Part shown: piece after piece, positions 1 to 8,149 of the stretch
Position numbering within the stretch: the stretch's first letter is position 1
Layout: the number at the start of each line of letters is the position of its first letter
Translations under genes and position numbers: made by a program
The notes under the pieces: generated by a model
The model's input: the letters and a program-made list of their open reading frames with translations, nothing else
Told to the model about the DNA's origin: nothing
Database searches by the model: none
From: Actinoplanes sp. DH11
GTDB taxonomy: Bacteria; Actinomycetota; Actinomycetes; Mycobacteriales; Micromonosporaceae
Reading direction: 5' to 3'
Assembly (NCBI RefSeq): GCF_020873875.1
Contig: NZ_JAHWGU010000036.1
Location: forward strand, 19,819 to 83,818
DNA: 64,000 nt

Positions 1-1
1 C

Positions 2-1099
2 CCGCCCGGGTTCAACGAGTCGCAGCGGGACGTCCCGGGTGGTTTCACCGCCGACCCGGACGTCATGGACACGTGGGCCACGTCGTCACTGACCCCGCAG
101 ATCGTGACCGGGTGGAGCACCGACGAGGATCTGCACGCCCGGACGTACCCGATGGATCTCCGCCCGCAGGGTCAGGAGATCATCCGGACCTGGTTGTTCG
201 CGTCGGTGCTGCGCGCCGATCAGCTCGGCGACCGGCTGCCGTGGGAACGCGCGGTGCTGTCCGGCTGGATCCTCGACCCGGACCACAAGAAGATCTCGAA
301 GTCGCAGGGCAACACGGTGGAGACGCCCGTCGCGCTGCTGGAGCAGTACGGGTCGGACGCGGTGCGGTACTGGGCGGCGAGCGGCCGTCCCGGCGCCGAC
401 CTGGCGTTCGAGCCGGCGCAGCTCAAGGTCGGCCGGCGGCTGGCGACGAAGCTGCTGAACGCGTCGAAGTTCGCGCTCGGCCTGGGCGCCGGGCAGGCGC
501 TGCGGGAGCCGGTCACCGAGCCGCTGGACCGGGCGATGCTGGGCCGGCTGGCGGCCGTGGTCACCGACGCGACGGCGGCGTTCGAGCAGTTCCAGCACAC
601 CGACGCGTTGCAGGTCACCGAGTCGTTCTTCTGGACGTTCTGTGACGACTACATCGAGCTGGTCAAGGACCGGGCGTACGGCGAGGGCCCGGGCGCGGAC
701 TCGGCCCGCGCCGCTCTGGCGGGCGGGTTGTCGGTGCTGTTGCGGCTGTTCGCGCCGTTCCTGCCGTACGTGACGGAGGAGGTGTGGTCCTGGTGGCGGT
801 ACGGCTCGGTGCACCGGGCGACCTGGCCGACGTCGTACGAGCTGACCCGGGTGGCGCCGGAGAGCGACCCGGCGCTGCTCGATCTCGCCGGTGAGGCGTT
901 GCGGCAGGTCCGCCGGGCCAAGTCGGACCGGAAACTGTCGATGCGCACCGAGGTGCCGCTCGCCGAGGCGCTGGGGCCGGCCGCGATGCTGGACCGGCTG
1001 GAGCTGATCGAGGGCGACTTCCGGGCCGCGGGGCGGATCACGAAGCTGGACCTGCTCCGGGACCGTACGCCGGAGCTCGTGATCGCCTGCGCGTTCTGA
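2..1099 (+). CDS. valS: Valyl-tRNA synthetase, C-terminal part (5' end outside window)
   Basis: Charges tRNA-Val with valine in the cytoplasm. The reading frame is already open at base 2 and carries class I synthetase signatures: the DVMDTWATSSLTPQ segment at the start of the visible part, and the KISKSQGN form of the KMSKS ATP-binding loop encoded near bases 290-315. It continues into an anticodon-binding domain (VTEEVWSWW, then LRQVRRAKSDRKLS). Roughly the last 365 residues are visible; a complete ValS has about 850, so the N-terminal Rossmann half and most of the editing domain lie upstream. The stop is followed by a strong hairpin at 1114-1145. The truncation is only a window-edge effect. 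Confidence 0.95.
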   Translation, partial: PPGFNESQRDVPGGFTADPDVMDTWATSSLTPQIVTGWSTDEDLHARTYPMDLRPQGQEIIRTWLFASVLRADQLGDRLPWERAVLSGWILDPDHKKISKSQGNTVETPVALLEQYGSDAVRYWAASGRPGADLAFEPAQLKVGRRLATKLLNASKFALGLGAGQALREPVTEPLDRAMLGRLAAVVTDATAAFEQFQHTDALQVTESFFWTFCDDYIELVKDRAYGEGPGADSARAALAGGLSVLLRLFAPFLPYVTEEVWSWWRYGSVHRATWPTSYELTRVAPESDPALLDLAGEALRQVRRAKSDRKLSMRTEVPLAEALGPAAMLDRLELIEGDFRAAGRITKLDLLRDRTPELVIACAF

Positions 1100-1113
1100 C
1101 CCGGCATCCCGGT

Positions 1114-1145
1114 GTTCGGCGAGGCCCGCGCGGGTCTCGCCGAAC
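1114..1145 (+). terminator. valS hairpin terminator
   Basis: A near-perfect inverted repeat: left arm GTTCGGCGAGGCCCGC, right arm GCGGGTCTCGCCGAAC, one mismatch in 16. It starts 15 bp after the valS stop. No U-tract follows, as is common in high-GC actinobacteria. Confidence 0.7.
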
Positions 1146-1221
1146 GCCCGGCGAGGCTCGACCTCGCGGGTCTCGGCGAACGCCCGGGTGAGGCTTGACC
1201 GCGCGGGTCTCGCCGAACGCC
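1129..1221. repeat. Triplicated terminator half-arm
   Basis: The sequence CGCGGGTCTCGCCGAACGCC occurs at 1129-1148, 1165-1184 (one change, C to G) and 1202-1221, a period of 36-37 bp. The first copy is the right arm of the valS terminator. The copies fill the gap up to the next gene. Confidence 0.8.
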
Positions 1222-1256
1222 GGTGACCGGGCCGTCCGGTGGTCCACCATTAGGGC

Positions 1257-1823
1257 ATGTCGTTCGCCCCGGAGGAGGTCCAGGCCCCGGCCCGGGACGC
1301 GGTGCTGTTCCGCTCCTCGCCGGCGCGGACCTTCCTGATGCTCTTCGCCGCGCTGATGGTCGCCTACCTGGTGGTGTCCCCCGTGCTGGCCTGGCTGCTG
1401 CGCGACGCCGGCGACCCGTGGTGGGTCACCACGTTGCAGGCGGTCGCCGTGGGCGCGGGCGCCGCCGGGATCTATACGGTTTCCGCCCGGGCGGCGCTGC
1501 CGACCTGGGTGCGGGTGTCCGAGGCCGGCGTGGAACTCGCGGCGCAGGACAGCGACCCGGTCCTGGTGGAGTGGAAGGACGTGGCCGCCGTGGTGATCCG
1601 CCGGGCGGGCCTGCGCACGATCCTCGAAGTGGTCCCCGGTGACCTGGACACCGTGCACCAGGTGCAGGACACCGCGGACGGCGGGCCGGCGCTGACCGAC
1701 ACCGCGCGGGGGCCGGCTTTCACCGCCGACCTGACGCAGCTGTGGCCGAGTTCGCGGGCGCTGCGCCGGGAACTCGACCACTGGATGCTGGTGAAGAAGA
1801 ACCAGCCGGTCCGCCGCTTCTAG
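1257..1823 (+). CDS. Two-helix membrane protein, unknown function
   Basis: 188 residues, starting at ATG 1257. Two hydrophobic helices lie at about residues 24-46 and 58-80, followed by a hydrophilic C-terminal domain of mostly beta character (VRVSEAGVELAAQ, then VEWKDVAAVVIRR) that resembles small bacterial PH-like membrane proteins. No catalytic motif is seen. The stop codon shares the four bases CTAG (1820-1823) with the stop codon of the convergent gene. Function unknown; assignment as an integral membrane protein is from hydropathy only. Confidence 0.8.
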   Translation: MSFAPEEVQAPARDAVLFRSSPARTFLMLFAALMVAYLVVSPVLAWLLRDAGDPWWVTTLQAVAVGAGAAGIYTVSARAALPTWVRVSEAGVELAAQDSDPVLVEWKDVAAVVIRRAGLRTILEVVPGDLDTVHQVQDTADGGPALTDTARGPAFTADLTQLWPSSRALRRELDHWMLVKKNQPVRRF

Positions 1824-2560
1824 AAGTCGCCGCCCCCGAAATCGCCACCACCGAAATCGCCGCCACCCCAGTCACCGCCGCCGAGGTCCCCGCCGCCGAA
1901 GTCGCCGGCCTGCATGTCGTCGCCACCCCAGTCGCCGCCGTCGAAGCCCATGTCACCGAAGCCCGGCGAGAGCAGCGCGTCGAAGATCAGCATCCCGCCG
2001 AGCACACCCGCGCCGGTGCCGAGCGCGGTCTTCCACACCGGCGTCGAATACCACCCGGCGGGCACCGGGCGACCCTGCACCCGGCCGCCCGGGTAGTAGT
2101 AGGGCGTGCCCGGGCCCGGCTGCGGACCGGCCCGGTAGTGGTGTCCCTGGACGGTCACCTCACGATCCTGGGTGATCCGCCCGGTGCCCTGCGAACTCGC
2201 CAGCGGCGGCAGCTCCGGGCCGGGGTCGATGCCCATGGCGGTGCGCGCGGCCCGCACATAGGTGAGCCCTTCCAGCGCCGACTCCCGGGCCAGCTCGAAC
2301 TGCCGGACCGTGTTGGCCTGCTGCAGCTGCCCACCGGCGGCGTTGTAGCGCTCGCCGGCGTCGGCGAGCGCCTGCCGGGCCGCCGGTTCCTCGGACACCA
2401 GGTTCATCACCTGGCCGCCGAGCCGCTCGTACCACCGCTGCGCCTCGGCGCGGGCGTCCTCGAGCTGGGTCTGCCGGCGGGCCTGCCCATTGCGTTGCGT
2501 CGCCGCGATGACCAGGGCCACCACCGCGAGGATGACCAGGATGAGTAACACGCCCTTCAT
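1820..2560 (-). CDS. Membrane-anchored protein with Gly-Asp-aromatic tail
   Basis: 246 residues, starting at ATG 2560, where a TACCGT box stands 7 nt upstream; an extension to 2605 adds 15 unsupported residues. One N-terminal helix (about 3-22) is followed by a helical, probably coiled-coil stretch (about 30-110, rich in Q, E, A, R). A second short hydrophobic segment sits near residue 190. The last 45 residues are an almost pure GGGDF/GGGDW/GGGDL repeat. Family not recognised. A low-complexity tail on a membrane anchor suggests a scaffold or surface role, which is inference. It converges on the 1257 gene with a 4-bp overlap. Confidence 0.75.
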   Translation of the reverse strand: MKGVLLILVILAVVALVIAATQRNGQARRQTQLEDARAEAQRWYERLGGQVMNLVSEEPAARQALADAGERYNAAGGQLQQANTVRQFELARESALEGLTYVRAARTAMGIDPGPELPPLASSQGTGRITQDREVTVQGHHYRAGPQPGPGTPYYYPGGRVQGRPVPAGWYSTPVWKTALGTGAGVLGGMLIFDALLSPGFGDMGFDGGDWGGDDMQAGDFGGGDLGGGDWGGGDFGGGDFGGGDF

Positions 2561-2567
2561 GTTTCCC

Positions 2568-2573
2568 ACGGTA
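2568..2573 (-). promoter_or_regulatory. -10 box, leaderless type
   Basis: TACCGT on the minus strand, 7 nt before ATG 2560 of the Gly-Asp tail protein. Confidence 0.45.
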
Positions 2574-2614
2574 CCTCCGCCGGTCATGTCGCACCGGTCT
2601 GGCAATCTGCGGAG

Positions 2615-3754
2615 GTGACGTTCTCGACGCTGGCTGTGATCCTGGTCTGTCTCGCCGCGGGTGCCGCCCTCGGCTGGCTGCTCGCGCGGACGCGGGCCGC
2701 CACCGACATCGCCCGGCTGGAGGCGACCGTGGAGGCGGCCCGGGAGGGCGAGCAGCGTCTCGAGCAGTCGCTGCGGTCACTGTCCTATGAGGCGACCGCC
2801 CAGTCGCAGGAGGCGGTGGCCCGGGCGACCGCGCCGTTGCAGGACCTGCTGCGCCGTTACGAGGACCGGGTCGCGCAGCTGGAGCACGACCGGGTGGACG
2901 CGTACGCGGAGTTGCGCGAGCAGGTGCGGGCCATGGGCGCGGTCTCCGGTGAACTGCGCACCGAGACCCGGCAGCTGGTGTCGGCGCTGCGCGCGCCGCA
3001 GGTCCGCGGCCGCTGGGGCGAGCACCAGCTGCGGCGCATCGTGGAGGCGGCGGGGCTGCTGGAGCACTGCGACTTCGCCGAGCAGGTCACCGCGGCCACC
3101 GACGATCAGGGTGTCCGGCCCGACCTGGTGGTCCGGCTGCACGGCGGGCGGGCGGTGGTGGTGGACGCGAAGGCGCCGCTGGACGCCTACCTGTCGGCCA
3201 TGGAGGCGCGCGACGAACGTACCCGCGACGCGCACCTGGACATGCACGCCCGCCATGTGCGGGTGCATGTGGACCAGTTGTCGGCGAAGAAGTACTGGAC
3301 GGCGTTCGAGTCGGCGCCGGACTTCGTGGTGCTGTTCGTGCCGGCGGACCCGTTCCTGGACGCGGCCCTGCAGCGCGACCCGACGCTGATGGAGCACGCG
3401 TTCCGCCGCAACGTGGTGCTGGCCACCCCGGCGACCCTGATCGCGCTGCTGCGGACCATCGCGTACTCGTGGCGTCAGGAGGAACTGGCCCGCAACGCGG
3501 TCGCCGTGCACGGGCTGGCCCGGGAGCTGTACGGCCGGTTGTCCACTCTCGGCGACCACGTCGGCAAGCTGGGCACGTCGCTGGCCGGGGCGGTCACCGC
3601 CTACAACAAGGCGGTCGGCTCCCTGGAGTCACGGGTGCTGGTGAGCGCCCGCAGACTCGCCGAGATGGGCGTCGCCGACGAGGACCTCCCCGAGACTCCG
3701 CAGGTCGAGGTCCTCCCGCGGCAGCCGCAGGCCCCGGAGCTCAGCCAGCCTTGA
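2615..3754 (+). CDS. rmuC: DNA recombination protein RmuC
   Basis: RmuC-family proteins limit inversions and other rearrangements at short inverted repeats and carry a PD-(D/E)XK-like nuclease fold. The 379-residue product has an N-terminal membrane helix (about 3-24), a coiled coil (about 30-110) and the RmuC domain (about 125-350) with the characteristic VRGRWGEHQLRRIVE stretch and the VVVDAKAPLDAYL core, which holds the DAK nuclease-like motif. Start is GTG 2615; the preceding CAATCT is one base from a TANNNT box and lies 6 nt upstream. It converges on ispH with a 14-bp overlap of coding ends. Confidence 0.93.
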   Translation: MTFSTLAVILVCLAAGAALGWLLARTRAATDIARLEATVEAAREGEQRLEQSLRSLSYEATAQSQEAVARATAPLQDLLRRYEDRVAQLEHDRVDAYAELREQVRAMGAVSGELRTETRQLVSALRAPQVRGRWGEHQLRRIVEAAGLLEHCDFAEQVTAATDDQGVRPDLVVRLHGGRAVVVDAKAPLDAYLSAMEARDERTRDAHLDMHARHVRVHVDQLSAKKYWTAFESAPDFVVLFVPADPFLDAALQRDPTLMEHAFRRNVVLATPATLIALLRTIAYSWRQEELARNAVAVHGLARELYGRLSTLGDHVGKLGTSLAGAVTAYNKAVGSLESRVLVSARRLAEMGVADEDLPETPQVEVLPRQPQAPELSQP

Positions 3755-4724
3755 CCGCGGCGGCAGCGGCGGCCGCCTTCATGTCGCGGCGCAGCTCCTG
3801 GGGCAGCGAGAAGGTCAGGCGCTCCTCGGCGGTGGTGTATTCGGTGACCTCGCCGAAGCCGCGCTCGGCCAGGTGCGCGAGCACCTCCATGACCAGCTCC
3901 TCGGGGACGCTGGCACCGGAGGAGACACCGACCGTGGTCGCGCCGGTCAGCCACTCGTCCTGGATCTCGGAGGCGTAGTCGACCAGGTGGCCGGCGCGGG
4001 CACCGGCGCCGAGGGCGACCTCGACGAGCCGCACCGAGTTGGACGAGTTCCGCGAACCGACCACGATCACCACGTCGCAGTCCGGGGCGATCTCCTTGAT
4101 CACGTGCTGCCGGTTGGAGGTGGCGTAGCAGATGTCGTCGCTGGGCGGCGACTGCAGCAGCGGCAGCCGGGTCTTGAGCCGGGCCACCGTCTCCATGGTC
4201 TCGTCGACCGAGAGGGTGGTCTGCGACAGCCAGACGACCTTGGCCGGGTCGCGGACCACCACGTTCGCCACGTCGTCGGGTCCGTCGACGAGCTGGATGT
4301 GCGCGGGGGCCTCACCGGCGGTGCCGATGACCTCCTCGTGCCCCTCGTGACCGATCAGCAGGATGTCGTAGTCCTCCGCGGCGAACCGTTTCGCCTCGTG
4401 GTGCACCTTGGTGACCAGCGGGCAGGTCGCGTCGATCGCCTTGAGGTTGCGCTCGCGGGCCTGGTCGTGCACCTCGGGCGCCACCCCGTGCGCGGAGAAC
4501 ACGACGGTCGACCCCTCGGGGACCTCGTAGTTCTCCTCCACGAAGATCGCACCGCGGGCTTCCAGGGTGCTGACCACGTGCTTGTTGTGCACGATCTGCT
4601 TACGCACGTAGACCGGGGCGCCGTAGAGCTTCAGCGCCTCCTCCACGGTCTGCACGGCCCGGTCGACGCCGGCGCAGTAGCCACGCGGCTTGGCGAGCAA
4701 CACCCGCTTACGAGATTCGGTCAC
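3741..4724 (-). CDS. ispH: 4-hydroxy-3-methylbut-2-enyl diphosphate reductase
   Basis: Last step of the MEP isoprenoid pathway: reduces HMBPP to IPP and DMAPP using a [4Fe-4S] cluster. The 327-residue protein has the three conserved cluster cysteines at about 17 (RGYCAGVDRAV), 101 (DATCPLVTKVH) and 199 (ICYATSNRQ), plus the substrate-binding SSNSVRLVEVA and SSGASVPE segments. GTG 4724 is chosen because a TACCAT box lies exactly 6 nt upstream; the open frame continues far upstream, but that part is antisense to xseA and meaningless. It supplies isoprenoid precursors, so it links functionally to the Z-prenyl synthase at 14.4 kb. Confidence 0.96.
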   Translation of the reverse strand: MTESRKRVLLAKPRGYCAGVDRAVQTVEEALKLYGAPVYVRKQIVHNKHVVSTLEARGAIFVEENYEVPEGSTVVFSAHGVAPEVHDQARERNLKAIDATCPLVTKVHHEAKRFAAEDYDILLIGHEGHEEVIGTAGEAPAHIQLVDGPDDVANVVVRDPAKVVWLSQTTLSVDETMETVARLKTRLPLLQSPPSDDICYATSNRQHVIKEIAPDCDVVIVVGSRNSSNSVRLVEVALGAGARAGHLVDYASEIQDEWLTGATTVGVSSGASVPEELVMEVLAHLAERGFGEVTEYTTAEERLTFSLPQELRRDMKAAAAAAAVKAG

Positions 4725-4730
4725 CCGGCC

Positions 4731-4736
4731 ATGGTA
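4731..4736 (-). promoter_or_regulatory. -10 box, leaderless type (ispH)
   Basis: TACCAT on the minus strand, 6 nt before GTG 4724. Confidence 0.5.
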
Positions 4737-4814
4737 CGTGGCCCGCCGCACCGCTCGCCCCTCTGCGATCGATGCCACATCCGTCACCGGCGCCGGTCCG
4801 GCACACTGCCGTAC

Positions 4815-5300
4815 ATGACGACGACCGGCATCGCCCTGGCCCGGTTCGCGGCGGGCTCGCTGGGGCTGCTCGCCGGCGGGTTCTGGCTGGTGATGACCCT
4901 GCTCTCGGGCGATCCACAGGCCGCGTCCACGGGCGCCCTGCCGATCGGCGGAGGCCTGGTCCTGCTCTGCTGGGACCGGCTGCGGCTGCCGGCCCGGCGG
5001 GTCGCCGCGGCGGTCGCGATGATCATCCCGGCCGGCCTGGCCGCCGGTCTGGCGGTGGAACGGACCGTGCTGGGTGGGATGTTCGGCTGGTTCGCCTACC
5101 GGGGCTGGCCGTTCACCTGGCTGGAGCGGGGCGCCGCGGCGGACTCCCCGGCCGAGGCGCGCCGCCTGGCGGAGGCCTCGGACTGGGCGGTGGAACCGTT
5201 CCGGCTGGTGGTGGATGTGGTGCTGTGGGCGTACGCCGGTCTGGTGTTGTCCGCAGGGGTGATCCTGCTGGTGCGGGCGCTGCGGGGTCGGCGCCCCTGA
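4815..5300 (+). CDS. Small polytopic membrane protein A
   Basis: 161 residues from ATG 4815. About four hydrophobic helices. Between helices 3 and 4 is an extracytoplasmic-looking loop with RGWPFTWLERG, followed by a C-terminal helix beginning LVVDVVLWAYAG. The same architecture recurs in the next gene (RGYPFPFLGSG, then LVADLIFWGCAG), so the two look like diverged paralogues. No known enzymatic motif. It lies 90 bp divergent from ispH and 54 bp upstream of the next gene, with which it may be co-transcribed. Confidence 0.8.
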   Translation: MTTTGIALARFAAGSLGLLAGGFWLVMTLLSGDPQAASTGALPIGGGLVLLCWDRLRLPARRVAAAVAMIIPAGLAAGLAVERTVLGGMFGWFAYRGWPFTWLERGAAADSPAEARRLAEASDWAVEPFRLVVDVVLWAYAGLVLSAGVILLVRALRGRRP

Positions 5301-5354
5301 GTGCAGCGTGGGCATTTCGCCCCGGAAGTCTGGATCCGGCGGAATACTGGGCTC

Positions 5355-5924
5355 ATGGGCGGCGCGCATCGGGGCGAGGACCCGTGGGCGGCGTGGCCGT
5401 CGATCCCCGCGGTGATCCGGGTGATGGCGGGCTGGTTCCTCTGCGGCATCGGCGCACTCAACCTCGCGGTCGAGGTGGACGGTGGGCTTGCCGGGACCTA
5501 CCTGGTCTTCCACGTGGTGCTGCTGCTCGGCGGCGTGCTGCTGCTGGCCCGGCACCGGCTCGCGCCGAGCCCGGCCGGGTCCGTGATCACCGGGCTGCTC
5601 ACCCTCGCCGGGATGGCGATCACCGCGCTGCCGGTGACGTCGCGCTGCTGCCTGGACGAGCACCCGCAGCGGCGTGGCTACCCGTTCCCGTTCCTCGGCA
5701 GCGGCGACGGCACGCACGTGGACCCGAAGTACCTGGTCGCCGACCTGATCTTCTGGGGCTGTGCCGGTCTGCTGGTGCTCACCGTGGTGACGCTCGTCGA
5801 ACGGATGCTGCCGGAACGGCGGACCCCCGTGGACCTCGGCGCGTACGCGGGCCGGCATGCCGAGAGACACGCGCTGGCCGCCACCGGGGATCGCAGCGAC
5901 GAGAATGTCGGTGGGCTTCCGTAA
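5355..5924 (+). CDS. Small polytopic membrane protein B (paralogue of A)
   Basis: 189 residues from ATG 5355; an AATACT box stands 6 nt before this ATG, which favours it over an upstream GTG at 5301. Four hydrophobic segments are visible (about 18-39, 48-70, 76-98, 128-150). The loop before the last helix contains CCLDEHPQRRGYPFPFLG and LVADLIFWGCAG, which aligns by eye with the Gly-aromatic-Pro-Phe loop of the preceding gene. Function unknown. Its TAA stop forms the first part of the TAATCT -10 box of xseA. Confidence 0.8.
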   Translation: MGGAHRGEDPWAAWPSIPAVIRVMAGWFLCGIGALNLAVEVDGGLAGTYLVFHVVLLLGGVLLLARHRLAPSPAGSVITGLLTLAGMAITALPVTSRCCLDEHPQRRGYPFPFLGSGDGTHVDPKYLVADLIFWGCAGLLVLTVVTLVERMLPERRTPVDLGAYAGRHAERHALAATGDRSDENVGGLP

Positions 5925-5927
5925 TCT
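5922..5927 (+). promoter_or_regulatory. -10 box overlapping a stop codon (xseA)
   Basis: TAATCT, 6 nt before GTG 5934. Its first three bases are the stop codon of the upstream membrane-protein gene, so xseA may have its own leaderless transcript as well as read-through. Confidence 0.5.
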
Positions 5928-5933
5928 GGCCCG

Positions 5934-7172
5934 GTGAGCCAGCCCGAACCCAAGAGTCCCGAGCCGAAGAGCACCGCCGACGAGCCGTGGCCCGTCCGCG
6001 TCGTCAGTCAGAAGGTCGGCGCCTGGATCGCGAAGCTGGGCTGGGTCTGGGTGGACGGGCAGGTGGCCCAGATCAGCCGCCGGCCCGGCTCCGGCGTGGT
6101 CTTCCTGACCCTGCGCGACCCGTCCGCCGACCTGAGCCTCACCGTCACCGCCCACCGCGACGTGCTCGACGCGGGTGCGCCCGAGCTCGCCGAGGGGGCC
6201 CGGGTCACGCTGCACGCGCGCCCCGAGTTCTACCCGGCCCGCGGCACATTGAGCCTGCGCGCCGACGAGATCCGCCAGGTCGGGCTCGGTGAGCTGCTGG
6301 CCCGGCTGGAGAAACTGAAACGCCTGCTCGGCGCCGAGGGCCTGTTCGCCCGCGAGCGCAAACGGCGGCTGCCGTTCCTGCCCGGCCGGATCGGGCTGAT
6401 CACCGGGCGGGCCAGCGCGGCCGAGCGCGACGTGCTGATGAACACCCGGCGCCGCTGGCCGGCCGTCGACTTCCGGGTGGTGAACGTGGCGGTGCAGGGC
6501 CCGACCGCCGTCCCGCAGATCATCGACGCGCTCAAGGTGCTGGACAACGACGACACCGTCGACGTCATCGTGATCGCCCGGGGCGGCGGCAGCGTGGAGG
6601 ATCTGCTGCCCTTCTCCGACGAGGCGCTGTGCCGGGCGGTCTTCGGCGCGCGCACACCGGTGGTGAGCGCGATCGGGCACGAGACCGACGCGCCCCTGCT
6701 CGACTATGTGGCCGACCTGCGCGCCTCCACACCCACCGACGCCGCCAAGCGGATCGTGCCGGACCTCGCCGACGAGCAGCGCCTCATCGAGCACGCCCGC
6801 AACCGCCTCGACCGCGCGGTGCTCACCACGATCGACCGCGAGCGGCACCGGATCGAGGCGTGGCGGTCCCGCCCGGTGCTGGCCCGGCCGGAGTCCCTCG
6901 TCGACCAGCGGGCCGCCGAGGCAGTCGCGCTGCGCGACCGGGCCGGCCGCAGCCTGGAGCACCGCCTGCGGCGCGCCGACGACGACCTGCGGCACACCGT
7001 GGCCCGGCTGCGGGCGCTGTCACCGGCGGCGACGCTGCAGCGCGGCTACGCGATCGTGCAACGCCCGGACGGCCAGGTCGTCCGCGCCGCGGACGAGGTG
7101 GCCGCGAACGACCTTCTTCGGATCCGGCTCGCCGAGGGCGAGCTGCACGCGACGGCACAGGAGACAGAGTGA
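5934..7172 (+). CDS. xseA: Exodeoxyribonuclease VII large subunit
   Basis: Catalytic subunit of ExoVII, which degrades single-stranded DNA from both ends. 412 residues. An N-terminal OB fold (about 15-110; VDGQVAQISRRPGSG, then VFLTLRDPSADLSLTV) is followed by the catalytic domain with the family signature LPGRIGLITGRASAAERD, the VIARGGGSVEDLLPFSDE motif and the conserved ISAIGHETD-type sequence (VVSAIGHETDAPLLD). A coiled-coil C-terminus follows. Its stop overlaps the GTG of xseB in a GTGA, so the two subunits are translationally coupled. Confidence 0.96.
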   Translation: MSQPEPKSPEPKSTADEPWPVRVVSQKVGAWIAKLGWVWVDGQVAQISRRPGSGVVFLTLRDPSADLSLTVTAHRDVLDAGAPELAEGARVTLHARPEFYPARGTLSLRADEIRQVGLGELLARLEKLKRLLGAEGLFARERKRRLPFLPGRIGLITGRASAAERDVLMNTRRRWPAVDFRVVNVAVQGPTAVPQIIDALKVLDNDDTVDVIVIARGGGSVEDLLPFSDEALCRAVFGARTPVVSAIGHETDAPLLDYVADLRASTPTDAAKRIVPDLADEQRLIEHARNRLDRAVLTTIDRERHRIEAWRSRPVLARPESLVDQRAAEAVALRDRAGRSLEHRLRRADDDLRHTVARLRALSPAATLQRGYAIVQRPDGQVVRAADEVAANDLLRIRLAEGELHATAQETE

Positions 7173-7372
7173 GCGACGAGAAACTGAGCTACGAGCAGGC
7201 CCGCACCGAGCTGGCCTCCGTGGTCGAGCGGCTGGAGCAGGGCGGCGGCACCCTCGAGGAGTCGCTGGCCCTGTGGGAGCGCGGCGAGCAGCTGGCCGAC
7301 GTCTGCCAGCGCTGGCTCGACGGCGCCCGCGAGCGGATCGACGCGGCCCGGGCAGCCCGCGCCGGCGACTGA
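7169..7372 (+). CDS. xseB: Exodeoxyribonuclease VII small subunit
   Basis: 67 residues, an all-alpha partner that binds the coiled coil of XseA. The family pattern is clear: LSYEQARTELASVVERLEQG, then LEESLALWERGEQL and a C-terminal helix with CQRWLDGARERI. Start GTG 7169 overlaps the xseA stop by 4 bp. Followed by three 35-bp repeats. Confidence 0.95.
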   Translation: MSDEKLSYEQARTELASVVERLEQGGGTLEESLALWERGEQLADVCQRWLDGARERIDAARAARAGD

Positions 7373-7403
7373 CGCACGGCGGCCGCGCACGTCGGTCGGT
7401 CCC

Positions 7404-7490
7404 GCGGCTGCGAAGCACTGGCGGGCCCGGCGGGTCGCGCGGCTGCGAAGCACTGGCGGGCCCGGCGGGTCGCGCGGCTGCGAAGCGGCG
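7404..7490. repeat. 35-bp tandem repeat after xseB
   Basis: Units begin at 7404, 7439 and 7474 with GCGGCTGCGAAGC. The first two copies agree over the whole 35 bp; the third diverges after about 13 bp. It sits between the convergent ends of xseB and the DUF4245 gene. Confidence 0.85.
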
Positions 7491-7502
7491 GCGGGCCGGT
7501 CC

Positions 7503-8057
7503 TCAGGAGAGGGAGCCGGCCAGGGTCTCCAGGTTCTTGCGGTCGGTGCTGCCGACCACCACGACGGTCCGGTTCTGCTCGGTGGCGACCAGCGAGGTCT
7601 CCCCCGGCCGCCCGGAGTAGACCAGCCAGGTCCGCGCGTCGGTGCGGAAGGCGCCGATCCGCTTGCCGTCCTTGCCCACCTCGGCCGGGACCAGGGTCTC
7701 CGCCGGCACGGTGCTCTGCACCAGCAGGACCGGGTCGTCGTCCGGGTCGACATATCCGATACGCAAGGTCGCGCCGCCTTCCACCCGCTGGAAGTTGGCC
7801 GACGTGACGCGCCAGTCCTCGCTCAGGCCGGTCGGCTCGGCGACGGTGAACTCGCGCGACGCCAGCTGGATGGCGCTGGTCGGGTCCTTGGTGATCGGCT
7901 CGTCCCCGTTGAGCACCACGCGGTAGAACGTGAGGAGCAGCGCGATCGGCACGAGCAGGACCAGCAGCGAGAAGATCATGTCGCGGGGCCGGCGAGCCTC
8001 ACGGGGCTTGAGGCGTGCCGGTTCGGCGGGAGCGGGAGCGGGTTCCACGAATCCCAT
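7503..8057 (-). CDS. DUF4245 membrane-anchored protein
   Basis: 184 residues. A proline-rich cytoplasmic start (about 1-27) is followed by one membrane helix (about 28-47) and an extracytoplasmic domain (about 55-184) with ITKDPTSAIQLASREF and the conserved GLSEDWRVTSANFQ stretch typical of DUF4245. The family is nearly always found divergent from glpX in actinobacteria, as here, but its role is unknown. Start ATG 8057 has no competing upstream start with better support. The glpX control region lies directly upstream. Confidence 0.88.
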   Translation of the reverse strand: MGFVEPAPAPAEPARLKPREARRPRDMIFSLLVLLVPIALLLTFYRVVLNGDEPITKDPTSAIQLASREFTVAEPTGLSEDWRVTSANFQRVEGGATLRIGYVDPDDDPVLLVQSTVPAETLVPAEVGKDGKRIGAFRTDARTWLVYSGRPGETSLVATEQNRTVVVVGSTDRKNLETLAGSLS

Positions 8058-8091
8058 TGTTAACCATGTCGCTGAACCGAGACTTGGCGCG

Positions 8092-8107
8092 TCCTGGAAT
8101 GCCAGGA
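8092..8107. promoter_or_regulatory. Palindrome in the glpX leader
   Basis: TCCTGG-AATG-CCAGGA, a perfect 6-4-6 inverted repeat 43 bp upstream of the chosen glpX start and 35 bp from the DUF4245 start. Candidate operator for either gene. Confidence 0.4.
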
Positions 8108-8137
8108 TCGACGGTACTGACAGCCCCGCAACGTCGC

Positions 8138-8144
8138 GAGGAGG
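8138..8144 (+). promoter_or_regulatory. Shine-Dalgarno deciding the glpX start
   Basis: GAGGAGG, 5 nt before GTG 8150. None of the upstream in-frame starts (8015, 8066, 8099) has a comparable site. Confidence 0.8.
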
Positions 8145-8149
8145 CCGCC

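Noticed and set aside
4725..6995. A very long minus-strand open frame continuing upstream of ispH
   Set aside because: It is antisense to the two membrane genes and xseA, has Gly/Arg/His-rich composition without homology, and arises from high GC at codon third positions. The ispH start at 4724 has a -10 box.
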